NCBI GenBank assembly: GCA_026874595.1
Contig: CM049307.1
Span: 50,783,370 to 50,847,369, forward strand
Length of the DNA: 64,000 bases
DNA from: Sipunculus nudus
Taxonomy: Eukaryota; Annelida; Sipuncula; Golfingiida; Sipunculidae
Reading direction: 5' to 3'
Each line of letters opens with the position of its first letter. Positions within the stretch are counted from its first letter, which is position 1. Both the position numbers and the translations under genes were made by a program. A model generated the notes under the pieces. That model was not told the DNA's origin. It did not search any database and was given only the letters and a program-made list of their open reading frames with translations. Positions 42,401 to 46,990 of this stretch are shown here, piece after piece.

Positions 42401-43987
42401 ACGATGTCCTTGGAAGGTGAATTATGTTGATTTGTCCCATTTGAAATATTTACACTGAAAATTAATTACAAAAAAAATAACATTTTTATTATAGATTTTG
42501 GATTGACACTTACATCCTCATACAAAAGTAAAAAACAGAGGTCCTACACTGGCAAACAAATTGAACATTTATAAATATTTCTAAATATCAATCACTTTTT
42601 TTTCAGTGATAGTTTGACATTTAAACTGAAAAGGGCCTAATCACTTCTATAGCATGTTGATTTAACACAGAAAATAGCCTCTTCCTTTTAAAATAAATTT
42701 GTACCTACCAAAATATTGCCCAAGTGAAACTGTTTGCTTACTCCTGTACATGTATGAGTGTTAAAAACAGTGGACCGGGGCACAATCACAGGTGTCAATA
42801 TACACACAGCATGTGAATCACCTGGGCCAAACAGGAGATCCTATGACTGACTTTGCCCACAAATGTAAATGTAATACACTGGCTGAAACACTGCGTGTTG
42901 TGGCTCACAATCAGACCTTTAGTCACATGGCCTTGTTATGGTAAACAACAGACACATGTGGACTGTGTTTACCAACAAGAAGAACCATAAGGTGGTGTTA
43001 AACAGCCCTATGTGTGGTACTGAGACTTTGTGCCAGGATGGATTTGCTGGGAATCTTTTGTATAAAGCAACTAACTGATAGTGTATAAGAACTGGCATAA
43101 TATTGCTCCTGATTATGTCCCTTTCAAATAATTTAATACATTTCAATTCTGTATGAAAGTCAACATATTTGATTTCAGCATCATCTCGGGAGTACATTTT
43201 ATCAGGTATGGATAATTTAGTTACAGGGACCAGGTACTTCCTGCTCCATAATGACAGCCAGGTAAAGGTATGAGCACACGTCAAAGCCCCAACCCTGAAA
43301 ATAGCTAATCTTTAATGTTATGTGTATATGAAATGTTTGGCAAATATTTTGTCGTTTCAGTTAAATATAATGAAAGAAGATAAAGACCAGGCCTTGCTTA
43401 ATGTCATGCATTTTAAATAAAAACAAGTGAATGTAACAAAACATCCTGAGGAAATAATTATAATTCTAGTTCACTTGAGTAAAATAATATAATGAATTCA
43501 GCAATTACAATTTACATGAGAAAACCTCTTGGGGAAAATCAACTAAGAATTTCAACTTTCTACCACTAACATAAATGCAAAGTTTATTCTGTACTTTCTA
43601 ATACGGTTCGCAATTAAATCAAAATAACTTTTATTTTATTTATATGGGGGTTGAATATAACATTTAAAAAATAGAGTTATTATTATAATAAAACATCGTA
43701 ACAATAATATTGCGATTATTGCTTCAACGGGTCAACCATATATTATTACAACAATTACGGTCAGTACTGGCTGTTTATCTATATATAATTATTTGAAATC
43801 AAATATTAATTATTAATATTATTACCTGGTAGCCGCATTTGCTTTCTGATTCTTCCTTCAAATTGGGTTTGGCTTCTTTTTCTTGTTCCTGGTTCAAGAA
43901 ATCCTGGTTGAAAGTGAACACTTGTGGCCTTGCTGCAGAGAGCTGGACCAAAAGGAGGCCCAGAACTGACAGTTCCAAAGCCCTCAT
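1863..43987 (-). CDS. MAN2B1: Lysosomal alpha-mannosidase gene (GH38), all but last exon
   Basis: This gene encodes the acid hydrolase that removes alpha-linked mannose from N-glycan fragments in the lysosome. I assembled 25 exon positions on the minus strand; all borders are AG/GT and all phases join. The predicted chain reaches about 992 residues, against about 1011 in human, with only the terminal exon missing. Seen: an N-terminal signal peptide, PHTHDDVGW with zinc ligands H73 and D75, nucleophile D197 in QIDPFGHS, acid/base D319 in TMGSDF, zinc ligand H444 in AQHHDAVSG, and cysteines at 56/358, 268/273, 412/470 and 495/503 matching the four disulfides I recall for the bovine enzyme. N-glycosylation sequons occur in exons 5, 9, 13, 15, 17 and 22. 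Exon 6 is present in three intact alternative copies. MAN2B1 orthology rather than another GH38 class is inferred from the [22 protein letters not shown] and VAGNYYPVN stretches. Confidence 0.95.
1984..2795. other. Intron between exons 24 and 25
   Basis: AT-rich intron sequence with T-rich runs on the plus strand. I recognise no repeat family or coding sequence in it. Confidence 0.6.
2796..2945 (-). CDS. MAN2B1: Mannosidase exon 24
   Basis: Encodes 50 residues, 903-952 ([20 protein letters not shown] ... [13 protein letters not shown]), phase 0 at both ends. It corresponds to the human segment [20 protein letters not shown] ... LLRLEHQF in the C-terminal beta domain. Donor GTAGGG, acceptor ATAACAG. 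Confidence 0.93.
3059..5112 (+). mobile_element. Element T: 180-bp tandem-core element
   Basis: Inserted in the intron between exons 23 and 24. The left end carries ATGCCCCCGCC and a small hairpin (TGCCCC ... GGGGCA); the right end carries a hairpin TGCCCC-GGCCAC-TTT-GTGGTGGGGGCA followed by TAAAAA. The core has at least five units of about 180 bp from 4100 to 5030, each with AAGTAGGTCAA, a near-palindromic TCATGAAAATTTCTATTTTTCATGA block and ATCAGGCCAATATCTG. No coding capacity; non-autonomous. Confidence 0.75.
3990..4122 (+). repeat. Element-M-like 3' end inside element T
   Basis: GGACGGACGG repeats followed by an imperfect hairpin (TAGCCCATCAG ... CTGAGGGCTA) and AAAA. It resembles the 3' ends of element M, but with altered stem bases. 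Either a nested insertion or a shared end module. Confidence 0.45.
5309..5454 (-). CDS. MAN2B1: Mannosidase exon 23
   Basis: Encodes residues 854-902 ([20 protein letters not shown] ... DYAKDFKAI). It corresponds to the human [20 protein letters not shown] segment. Enters in phase 1 and leaves in phase 0; donor GTGAGT, acceptor GTTTGCAG. Confidence 0.93.
5783..5873 (-). CDS. MAN2B1: Mannosidase exon 22
   Basis: Encodes residues 824-853 ([20 protein letters not shown] ... KGLVVR), phase 0 in, phase 1 out. Carries an NET sequon. A diverged relative of this exon lies on the other strand at 51289-51348. Confidence 0.95.
6180..8000 (+). repeat. 41-bp minisatellite, split by element P copy A
   Basis: Imperfect tandem copies of a unit of about 41 bases containing GACATGACATTACCATC, ACCTCTGTCACAAG and AAGAATTAT. 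It fills the intron between exons 21 and 22 up to about 8 bases from the exon 21 donor, and is interrupted at 6277-7463 by element P. Confidence 0.85.
6277..7463 (+). mobile_element. Element P copy A
   Basis: Starts CTAGAATACGGGTAGTCGAC with the hairpin GTAGTCG-ACAAG-TGACTAC and ends in the hairpin GTATCCGC-AAAAC-TCT-GTTTT-GGCGGATAC. TGTATCCGCC near the left end and GGCGGATACA at the right form subterminal inverted repeats. The core is about 281-bp units with GGTGGCGCCACC palindromes. A 17-C run at 6430-6446 replaces the first palindrome. It sits inside the 41-bp minisatellite, where the empty site reads AAGAGGA/ATTATGACATG. Confidence 0.85.
8008..8094 (-). CDS. MAN2B1: Mannosidase exon 21
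   Basis: Encodes residues 795-823 ([20 protein letters not shown] ... VELM). [13 protein letters not shown] is a hallmark of lysosomal-type GH38 enzymes. Phase 0 at both ends; donor GTAATG, acceptor TTCTACAG. Confidence 0.96.
8494..8581 (-). CDS. MAN2B1: Mannosidase exon 20
   Basis: Encodes residues 765-794 ([20 protein letters not shown], then PVNSRIYIR), matching human [20 protein letters not shown]. Enters in phase 2; donor GTAAGA. Acceptor ATTACAG. Confidence 0.96.
8832..10060 (+). mobile_element. Element P copy B, 3' truncated
   Basis: Has the left end (ACTAGAATATGGGTAGTCGAC) and several core units with GGTGGCGCCACC, and reaches the TTCACATGTGACC block. The right-end hairpin is missing. 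Lies in the intron between exons 19 and 20. Confidence 0.8.
10416..11663. mobile_element. TA-flanked inverted-repeat element, about 1.25 kb
   Basis: Ends CTGTGGTTGTCTTAT and ATAAAGGCAACCACAG form imperfect terminal inverted repeats, with TA on both outer sides (10414-10415 and 11664-11665). No transposase reading frame is visible, so it is non-autonomous. The superfamily is not determined; a TA target fits Tc1/mariner-like or ISL2EU-like elements. Confidence 0.6.
11670..12272. repeat. Interspersed repeat R2, copy 1
   Basis: Shares long similar blocks with 52535-53342, e.g. TTAAACCA.TCAGCTTAA, GGTTTCATCATAAA, GACTAAGTTCAA and TTTGAGAGAG, and ends with a degenerate GGACGACG tract. Also contains one GGTGGCGCCACC palindrome. 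Non-coding. Confidence 0.65.
12286..12387 (-). CDS. MAN2B1: Mannosidase exon 19
   Basis: Encodes residues 731-764 ([20 protein letters not shown], then [13 protein letters not shown]), matching human [21 protein letters not shown]. The donor is taken as GTAAGT after an extra GT, because only that keeps ERVRDYRST in frame with exon 20. Confidence 0.93.
12388..13494. other. Intron between exons 18 and 19
   Basis: Strongly AT-rich intron with T and A runs. No repeat family or coding similarity recognised. Confidence 0.55.
13495..13613 (-). CDS. MAN2B1: Mannosidase exon 18
   Basis: Encodes residues 692-730 ([20 protein letters not shown] ... [11 protein letters not shown]), matching human VQEVHQNFSAWCSQVVRL ... 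LEWSVGPIPVG. Phase 0 in, phase 2 out; donor GTAAAT. Confidence 0.95.
13614..14297. other. Intron between exons 17 and 18
   Basis: AT-rich intron sequence with no recognised repeat, RNA gene or coding similarity. Confidence 0.5.
14298..14525 (-). CDS. MAN2B1: Mannosidase exon 17
   Basis: The largest exon: residues 616-691 ([20 protein letters not shown] ... [19 protein letters not shown] ... YVK), with NGS and NKT sequons. Matches human [18 protein letters not shown]. Phase 0 at both ends; donor GTGAGT. Confidence 0.96.
14910..15432 (+). mobile_element. Element P copy C, 5' truncated
   Basis: Begins inside a core unit (ATATAAGCCTGGATGTCTGC) and runs to the right end, AGTATCCACAAAATATTGTCGGATACAATTA-like. 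The hairpin has mutated stem bases. Lies in the intron between exons 16 and 17. Confidence 0.75.
16061..16076 (+). repeat. 16-G homopolymer
   Basis: A run of 16 G preceded by a run of T. Similar long G or C runs occur at 14-26, 6430, 22352, 35843, 45298, 47893 and 56036. Their exact length is likely uncertain in any assembly. Confidence 0.8.
16176..16240 (-). CDS. MAN2B1: Mannosidase exon 16 (linker)
   Basis: Encodes residues 594-615 ([20 protein letters not shown], then NQ). Its sequence is hydrophilic and poorly conserved, in the place of the proline- and arginine-rich linker of human MAN2B1. Assigned by phase (1 in, 0 out), AG/GT borders and position rather than similarity. Donor GTTAGT. 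Confidence 0.8.
16241..17361. other. Intron between exons 15 and 16
   Basis: No recognised repeat or gene; two chance open frames on the plus strand show no family similarity. Confidence 0.5.
17362..17491 (-). CDS. MAN2B1: Mannosidase exon 15
   Basis: Encodes residues 551-593 ([20 protein letters not shown] ... [15 protein letters not shown]), with an NGS sequon. [11 protein letters not shown] matches human LPALGFSTYSV. Phase 0 in, phase 1 out. Confidence 0.94.
17684..17868. repeat. Degenerate TACAGTRAA short inverted-repeat element
   Basis: Begins TACAGTAAAAGTT and contains GTGGTC-type blocks seen in the better copies at 23778, 39689 and 51034. The right end is eroded. Confidence 0.4.
18057..18173 (-). 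CDS. MAN2B1: Mannosidase exon 14
   Basis: Encodes residues 512-550 ([20 protein letters not shown] ... MTTVKSQ), matching human [20 protein letters not shown] at the start of the middle beta domain. Phase 0 at both ends. Confidence 0.95.
18174..18904. other. Intron between exons 13 and 14
   Basis: AT-rich intron sequence; nothing recognised. Confidence 0.5.
18905..19024 (-). CDS. MAN2B1: Mannosidase exon 13
   Basis: Encodes residues 472-511 ([20 protein letters not shown], then [20 protein letters not shown]). C495 and C503 have the same 8-residue spacing as the human pair 493/501, and NVS is a sequon aligned with human NIS. Phase 0 at both ends. Confidence 0.95.
19025..19591. other. Intron between exons 12 and 13
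   Basis: No recognised repeat or coding similarity. Confidence 0.5.
19592..19661 (-). CDS. MAN2B1: Mannosidase exon 12
   Basis: Encodes residues 448-471 ([20 protein letters not shown], then QECQ), matching human SGTSRQHVANDYARQLAAG. Includes C470, the likely partner of C412. Phase 2 in, phase 0 out. Confidence 0.95.
20581..20744. mobile_element. Short palindromic element (MITE), 164 bp
   Basis: Left end CTGGGGCCTGTTGCAATAA and right end TTATTGCAACACACCCCAG are inverted repeats; inside, GACTTAAGCCCAG faces CTGGGCTTAAGTC. Non-coding. The superfamily is not determined. Confidence 0.65.
21257..21296 (-). CDS. MAN2B1: Mannosidase exon 11 (40-nt microexon, zinc ligand)
   Basis: Only 40 nt. Encodes residues 435-447 ([12 protein letters not shown] plus border residues). 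H444 is the fourth zinc ligand (human H446 in LQHHDAVSG). Phase 1 in, phase 2 out; acceptor ATTACAG, donor GTAAGT. Confidence 0.96.
22205..23667 (+). mobile_element. Element P copy D, full length
   Basis: Complete copy with both terminal hairpins: left CTAGAATACGGGTAGTCGAC, right GTATCTGC ... GGCGGATAC. The core holds three higher-order units; the GAGATATGAGCTTGGATGTC block recurs at about 281-bp steps (22870, 23151). Like copy A, it has a C-run (22352-22366) where copies E and G have a normal GTGCCACC block, so A and D share an ancestor. Confidence 0.88.
23778..23960. mobile_element. TACAGTRAA short inverted-repeat element, copy
   Basis: Ends TACAGTAAATCCTC and AAGGTTTTACTGTA are inverted; the interior has GACCACC and GAGGTGGTCA blocks. 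183 bp. Same family as 39689-39849 and 51034-51199. Confidence 0.65.
24038..24110 (-). CDS. MAN2B1: Mannosidase exon 10
   Basis: Encodes residues 411-434 ([20 protein letters not shown], then MDVL). C412 matches human C412. Phase 0 in, phase 1 out; donor GTAAGT. Confidence 0.94.
24388..24466. repeat. (TA)n microsatellite, two blocks
   Basis: About 22 TA units, a short interruption with GATATATTTATGCTGA, then about 9 more units. Lies in the intron between exons 9 and 10. Confidence 0.95.
24776..24979 (-). CDS. MAN2B1: Mannosidase exon 9
   Basis: Encodes residues 343-410. Contains [17 protein letters not shown] (C358 and an NLT sequon, both as in human), [25 protein letters not shown] and NNFLQ, all diagnostic of GH38 lysosomal mannosidase. 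Phase 0 at both ends; donor GTAACT, acceptor GAAATAG. Confidence 0.97.
24980..25506. other. Intron between exons 8 and 9
   Basis: Nothing recognised; one chance open frame on the plus strand. Confidence 0.45.
25507..25623 (-). CDS. MAN2B1: Mannosidase exon 8 (acid/base residue)
   Basis: Encodes residues 304-342 ([20 protein letters not shown] ... [12 protein letters not shown]). D319 in TMGSDF is the general acid/base in this family. Phase 0 at both ends; donor GTGAGT. Confidence 0.97.
25957..26028 (-). CDS. MAN2B1: Mannosidase exon 7
   Basis: Encodes residues 280-303 ([20 protein letters not shown], then AQDQ), matching human [21 protein letters not shown]. Its phase-0 acceptor accepts each of the three exon 6 copies, all of which end after ATG. 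Confidence 0.94.
26029..27185. other. Intron between exons 6c and 7, left part
   Basis: AT-rich; no recognised repeat or coding similarity. Confidence 0.45.
27186..27480 (+). repeat. Pyrimidine-rich tract (purine-rich in the transcript)
   Basis: About 295 bases of CTCTCT, CTGTCT and TTTCTCT variants on the plus strand. In the minus-strand transcript this reads as a GA-rich tract starting about 100 nt downstream of the exon 6c donor. Any open frames across it are low-complexity artefacts. Confidence 0.9.
27581..27678 (-). CDS. MAN2B1: Mannosidase alternative exon 6c
   Basis: 98 nt. Encodes residues 247-279 of one isoform: [20 protein letters not shown], then [13 protein letters not shown]. 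Acceptor TTGTTGTAG, donor GTAAAC; phase 1 in and phase 0 out, the same as 6a and 6b. The cysteines of FCFDILC fall at 268 and 273, the human disulfide positions. No stop or frameshift. Confidence 0.92.
28597..28706. repeat. 27-bp tandem repeat, four imperfect copies
   Basis: Four successive units of the form CCAGCAGTGAAAACTATGGG followed by ATAGAT, diverging by a few bases each. Lies just 3' of the decayed exon 6 copy, in transcript order. Confidence 0.75.
28765..28854 (-). pseudogene. Decayed fourth copy of exon 6 (6d)
   Basis: Keeps the acceptor (ATTGTAACAG) and the core FSGVNYN ... YCFDN, matching FTGVNYN ... FCFD of 6b and 6c. It has an in-frame stop after VNYNT, about 10 extra bases near the 5' end, no second cysteine and only four codons after the FD pair. 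It could not join exons 5 and 7 productively. Confidence 0.75.
28903..29145 (+). other. Unassigned 80-codon open frame
   Basis: Open from ATG to stop ([20 protein letters not shown] ... ENEIPNNY), antisense to the mannosidase intron between 6b and 6d. No recognised family and no evident splice sites; probably chance. Confidence 0.15.
30790..31138. mobile_element. Short inverted-repeat element, 349 bp
   Basis: AAGCTGTGTTTCCATGTGCA at the left faces GCATATGGAAACACAGCTT at the right. The interior has several internal palindromic TGTTTCCA/TGGAAACA echoes. Non-coding. Confidence 0.65.
31400..31497 (-). CDS. MAN2B1: Mannosidase alternative exon 6b
   Basis: 98 nt. Encodes [20 protein letters not shown], then [13 protein letters not shown] (residues 247-279). 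Acceptor CTATTACAG, donor GTATGC. Same phases and length as 6a and 6c. Shares [10 protein letters not shown] and DPPIM with 6c, so these two look like the more recent pair. Confidence 0.92.
32058..32685 (+). mobile_element. Element M, short internally deleted copy
   Basis: Starts ACAAGTGACCAAGGGGTCAT ... CTCAGCTGA and ends with GATGGACAAAG, the AGCTCAGATGAC ... GTGAGCT stem and AAAAAT. Only about 630 bp, against about 2.5 kb for other copies. Confidence 0.7.
32700..34090. other. Intron between exons 6a and 6b, right part
   Basis: AT-rich with a degenerate repeat-like block near 33600-33900. No coding similarity seen. Confidence 0.4.
34091..34188 (-). CDS. MAN2B1: Mannosidase alternative exon 6a
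   Basis: 98 nt. Encodes [20 protein letters not shown], then [13 protein letters not shown] (residues 247-279). Acceptor CTGATTTCAG, donor GTATGA. Of the three, it is closest to the human segment (ADLFTGVLPNGYNPP ... CWDVLCVDQP), so it is likely the ancestral copy; it is also the first after exon 5. Confidence 0.93.
34380..34910. repeat. Degenerate GGACTTG/GGACTCG minisatellite
   Basis: Two clusters (about 34380-34530 and 34755-34910) of GGACTTGGACTCGGACTC-like words. An inverted relative sits at 39960-40090 (AAGTCC and GAGTCTGAGTC words). The open frame here is a repeat artefact. Confidence 0.6.
35613..35718 (-). CDS. MAN2B1: Mannosidase exon 5
   Basis: Encodes residues 212-246 ([20 protein letters not shown] ... 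MMWRGSDNL), with an NKT sequon. Matches human [16 protein letters not shown]. Ends in phase 1 (donor GTAAGA), matching all three exon 6 acceptors. Confidence 0.97.
36158..38653 (+). mobile_element. Element M with element P nested inside
   Basis: Left end ACAAGGGACCCATGGGTCAC ... CTCAGCTGA; right end GGACGGAC words, the hairpin at 38619-38647 (AGCTCAG-A-TGACT-TAT-AGTCA-G-CTGAGCT) and AAAAAT. The interior from 37380 on matches 56270-56640, which confirms one element split by element P copy E (37675-38288). No protein coding seen. Confidence 0.75.
37675..38288 (+). mobile_element. Element P copy E, one core unit
   Basis: Short copy with both ends: CTAGAACACAGGTAGTCAAC and GTATCCGCAAAACTTCGTTT ... 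GGTGGATAC. Comparison with the uninterrupted element M at 56540-56565 gives the empty site as about AAAGAA/ATTATAC. It keeps a normal GTGCCACC block where copies A and D have a C-run. Confidence 0.85.
39689..39849. mobile_element. TACAGTRAA short inverted-repeat element, copy
   Basis: TACAGTGAAACCTA at the left and GGAGACTTTACTGTA at the right are inverted repeats; the interior has GACCACCAATGGG and GTGGTCACAT. 161 bp, in the intron between exons 4 and 5. Confidence 0.65.
40114..40307 (-). CDS. MAN2B1: Mannosidase exon 4 (catalytic nucleophile)
   Basis: Encodes residues 148-211 ([20 protein letters not shown] ... [20 protein letters not shown]). D197 in QIDPFGHS is the catalytic nucleophile and a zinc ligand (human D196). 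Phase 2 remainder in, phase 0 out; donor GTAAGC, acceptor TTATACAG. Confidence 0.98.
40725..40898 (-). CDS. MAN2B1: Mannosidase exon 3, weak donor
   Basis: Encodes residues 89-146 ([20 protein letters not shown] ... [20 protein letters not shown] ... VKE), matching human [16 protein letters not shown]. The donor is GTTATC, poor after the GT, but it is the only choice that continues VKEG-RLEF into exon 4 in frame. Confidence 0.95.
41801..41903 (-). CDS. MAN2B1: Mannosidase exon 2 (zinc-binding HTHDD)
   Basis: Encodes residues 55-88 ([20 protein letters not shown], then [14 protein letters not shown]). H73 and D75 are zinc ligands and C56 pairs with C358 in the mammalian structure. Phase 0 in, phase 1 out; donor GTGAGT. 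Confidence 0.98.
41974..41996. repeat. Fragment of GCGGATCC-end element
   Basis: CAGGGGCGGATCCAGGAG matches the ends of the elements at 47880-48077 and 45283-45499. Only one end remains here. Confidence 0.5.
42919..43284 (-). other. Unassigned 121-codon open frame in intron 1
   Basis: Sense to the mannosidase transcript ([20 protein letters not shown] ... TITRPCD). No recognised domain, no convincing splice sites, and it lies between exons 1 and 2, which join in frame without it. Probably chance. Confidence 0.12.
43826..43987 (-). CDS. MAN2B1: Mannosidase exon 1 (start codon, signal peptide)
   Basis: Encodes residues 1-54, starting [20 protein letters not shown]. The first 19 or so residues form a typical signal peptide ending near SAA. 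The ATG has A at -3. A longer frame starting at 44006 is in another phase and lacks a signal peptide. Exon ends KCGYQ at donor GTAATA, phase 0. Confidence 0.9.
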
Positions 43988-44094
43988 GATTGCCTGACAA
44001 CCCCACAGGTACCTGCTACGCGGTAAATTGCTGGATACACTGTTTTTGTTTGCGTCGGACCCAGTGAAGCACGGGATAACTTGTTGATGACTGG

Positions 44095-44119
44095 GTCACA
44101 TGACTATCTCATCATGTGA
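44095..44119. promoter_or_regulatory. Two M-box/CLEAR-like E-boxes upstream of mannosidase
   Basis: GTCACATGAC (44095-44104) and TCATGTGA (44112-44119) lie 108-132 bp upstream of the start codon. MITF/TFE-family factors bind such E-boxes in lysosomal gene promoters; CLEAR is GTCACGTGAC, so the first site differs by one base. The transcription start is not known. Confidence 0.4.
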
Positions 44120-44274
44120 CAGTAAACGGAAAAAGAATCGATCAATGTACTTAAATCTTCACCAGTTTCCCACCCTGATGGAATCGGAACGTGAATGCGA
44201 TAGTCCACCATACAATCCTCATTGATTGTCAAACTTCTAACTTGATGTGTCACGCAGTGTGTATTTGTGTTTGT

Positions 44275-44315
44275 ATGTATGTATGTATGTATGTATATGT
44301 GTGTGTGTATGTATA
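44275..44315. repeat. (GTAT)n microsatellite
   Basis: GTATGTATGTATGTATGTAT followed by ATGTGTGTGTGTATGTAT. Upstream of the mannosidase start. Confidence 0.9.
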
Positions 44316-44388
44316 GCGAGAACATAATGTAAATAAAAACCTCAAATCAAAGCATGCAATCTTATATAGGCCTATAGACCTAGCTACA

Positions 44389-45008
44389 GGTGGCTTTCTA
44401 CAAGTGCGTATCCGTAGTCTGCATTCGTAGTTCGTATGCGTAATCCGTATCCGCAAAGTTTATCCACGTTGAAAGGTACTGAATAGCTGAAGATTTTCTT
44501 TCTTTGTAAGCCATTTCACCATATATTTATTGTACATTTCCACATATAATTATTAAGCGACAAAAGTTTGGTTGTTAAATTGCTTAAATATATAAATTAT
44601 ATTTATATTTTCAAAAAAATTATCTTAATATTATCATTTTACACGCGGTTCTGATGATTACTACTCAAACATTTGAAAAAAACACGTGTATGATAAGGAG
44701 AGGCCAACAAAATTTAACCAAATGCCAATATGTTTGGTTTATGAAAGACTGATTTATCAGAAAGGAAATTTATACCAGTGAAAATGTAAATTGTTCATAT
44801 ACAGCACGGCCTGAATGGGAAAACTCTATTTTAAACCTAACATTGACAAGGTGATTGGTATGCGTAGTGCGCAAAAATCGCTCCCAACAGCATGCGGATA
44901 CGGACTACGCAGCATGCGGATGAATGCATGGAAACTGCCCAGTTAGAAAGTCTACAAAGCGAATTTTGCTGACTACGCATAAGGACTACCCACTTATGGA
45001 AAAGCACC
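44389..45008. mobile_element. Inverted-repeat element, 620 bp
   Basis: GGTGGCTTTCTACAAGTGCG at the left faces CCCACTTATGGAAAAGCACC at the right (imperfect terminal inverted repeats). Subterminal GTATCCG/CGGATAC words (e.g. GCATGCGGATACGGACTACG) also face each other. Non-coding, about 400 bp upstream of the mannosidase start codon. Confidence 0.6.
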
Positions 45009-45017
45009 TATACTATT

Positions 45018-45130
45018 GTCATAGGACCTGACGTTGAATTGGCTAAATTATATGTATTATTAGCCTTGTCACTTCAGTCTTGATCAGTGTTCATCGAGAC
45101 TTATTGTCATGGGACCTGACGTTGAATTAT
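45018..45130 (+). repeat. Direct repeat of about 90-bp period
   Basis: GTCATAGGACCTGACGTTGA at 45018 recurs as GTCATGGGACCTGACGTTGA at 45107, with similar CTTCAGTC/TTGATC words between and after. Two copies only. Confidence 0.6.
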
Positions 45131-45282
45131 ATCAAGTAGCCTATAGTACTTCAGTCGAAGTAGTCTTGATCGAGACTAGAACGAGATTAGGCCTAACTCA
45201 TATGTACCATGAACCGGGGCTAATTTGAACGGCAGGGCTACATTGAACATTGAAAAACAATAATGTGAACATTAAAAAAAAT

Positions 45283-45499
45283 CAGTGGGGGATCTACGGG
45301 GGGGGGGGGGGGGGGTCAAGGGGGTCCTGACCCCCTCCTTTTGAGCTGCAACGAACCTTTTTCTAGGGTTTTAAACCATTTTCAGGCCTGAACCCCTCCA
45401 TTTGGGATCTGCATGGGAACCAATTATTAGGTTTTCTGATGAGACATCCTGGGTTGGACCCTCGATGCGTTTTCCAAAATGCTGGATCCGATTATAGGG
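45283..45499. mobile_element. GCGGATCC-end inverted-repeat element, diverged
   Basis: Starts CAGTGGGGGATCTACGGG with an 18-G run, ends GCTGGATCCGATTATAGGG. The interior (GGTTTT, TTTTCAGGCC, TCCTGGGTTGGACCC) matches the copy at 47880-48077. Confidence 0.55.
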
Positions 45500-45859
45500 C
45501 TATGTACAGAGATCGTACGCACAGATAAAACTGGTAAATCTATACAGACGAAGGTTTACTTGGACTGTGGAGTGTCCATCCAATCGTTTCACAACAAAGG
45601 CCAAGAACTCCGTAGTGTGTGAATATATCGGAAGTTACCCTGGTGCAAGTTGCCATGGAAATTGTATAAGTGCAGTTAAGAAATATGTAAGATGCTCTGC
45701 ACAAGTGATTGATTACATTGCTTATGTGAGCAAAGTTTAATGAAGCCAAAAAGTGTTTATAACACTATGATTTAAGAAAATGAAGAAGACTCAATGCCAA
45801 ATGACAAAAAAAAAAAAAAAAAAAAAAAAAACCCAAAAAAAAGCACTGGGGTGAGAGAA

Positions 45860-46990
45860 AAGAACTAAAAAGGAGCATGGTCTACTCGCATCCATTTCTA
45901 CAGGAGGTTATCCACTCTAAGGGTAAAAGCCTTATATAATATTTTATACAGAAGACCAAATATTAGATCTCAAGTGATCTTGCATTCAACGATCCAAGGT
46001 GCTGGGTGTGGATAAGACATTCAATTTGGGTGATATGTTTGCTACAGTAACATCATTAAAAAATGAAACAGTTGTATGAAGAGAAACCAAGGAGCATCCA
46101 ATTTTCTTTGGACCAGTTTTGTTACATGGTACTTCCACATCTTTTATTCATGTTAATTTATTCAATCACCTGGCCAATGTACTGAAAGTTGACGAGGGGT
46201 CCAGCATGACGTTTGGGTCAGATGATTAAAAGGCACTGCGCGAGGGTATAAATGCTGCTTTTCCAAATGCAACACAAGTACCGTGTACCAGGCATTTGAG
46301 AAAAATACCAACGAGTGTTTGCAAAACAAAATCGGTGCATCAAGGCGATGCCGTGTAGAGATACTCGATACTCGGATCATTGTTTGGCAGTGACGGGTTA
46401 GCTAGCTGTGTGAATGTTGTAATGTTTGAAGAAAAGGCAAGATTGGTAAAGAAAATTGTGAAGGAAAAGGCTCCTGAAATTCTTGCTTGTTTGAATAAGA
46501 GGCTTTTCCAGTTGATTAAAGATATGTTGCCGTGGTTATTCCACAAATGAAAGGCAATGTGCGCACAGAGTGGACTAATAAAAACAACGAGTCGTTAAAT
46601 CAAACAGGCCTTTGAATGGAAACCATAAAATACCAGGAATATCATTCTGAAATTGTCAGAAATGGAACAAGGCCAATACTCCGACTTGACTAGAGCCTTT
46701 GATAGGCAGGGACACGGATGTTGTCGGGTGGGTTTACACGATATCGTATTGACCCAAACATATGCCTGGCAATGGATAGTGCAGCAAGGAAGCGTGCATT
46801 TGTGAAATTTCAGAAGGACGGCAAAAAGTGCTAGTCAAGGAACTTTGTTAAGATCACGAATAGGGCCAGATATATGCCAGCGTCAACTAGTGGGAGTAAA
46901 ACAGGCCAACGATAAAGGAAAAGGTGTAACAGAACCTGAACCCAAACAAAAGTTAGGCGGCTCAGTTCGGGTTAGTCCCATCAGTAAAGT
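45860..46990 (+). pseudogene. Decayed MULE-like transposase-domain gene
   Basis: Broken reading frames on the plus strand give, in order, VLGVDKTFNLGDMFATVTSL, EHPIFFGPVLLHG, SMTFGSDD.KALREGINAA, FPNATQVPCTRHLRKI, SLFGSDGLASCVN, EWTNKNNESLN, DLTRAFDRQGHG and AARKRAFVKFQKD. This order resembles animal MULE-type transposase domains (DDE core with a CxxH-like CTRH). Many stops and frameshifts; no terminal repeats found. Function is lost. Confidence 0.6.

Noticed and set aside
44104..44325. Minus-strand open frame ending VDYRIHVPIPSGWETG ... DSFSVYCHMMR, upstream of the mannosidase
   Set aside because: Reads like protein but starts inside a GTAT microsatellite, no family recognised, no convincing partner exon; it also overlaps the E-box sites. 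Kept as unproven.
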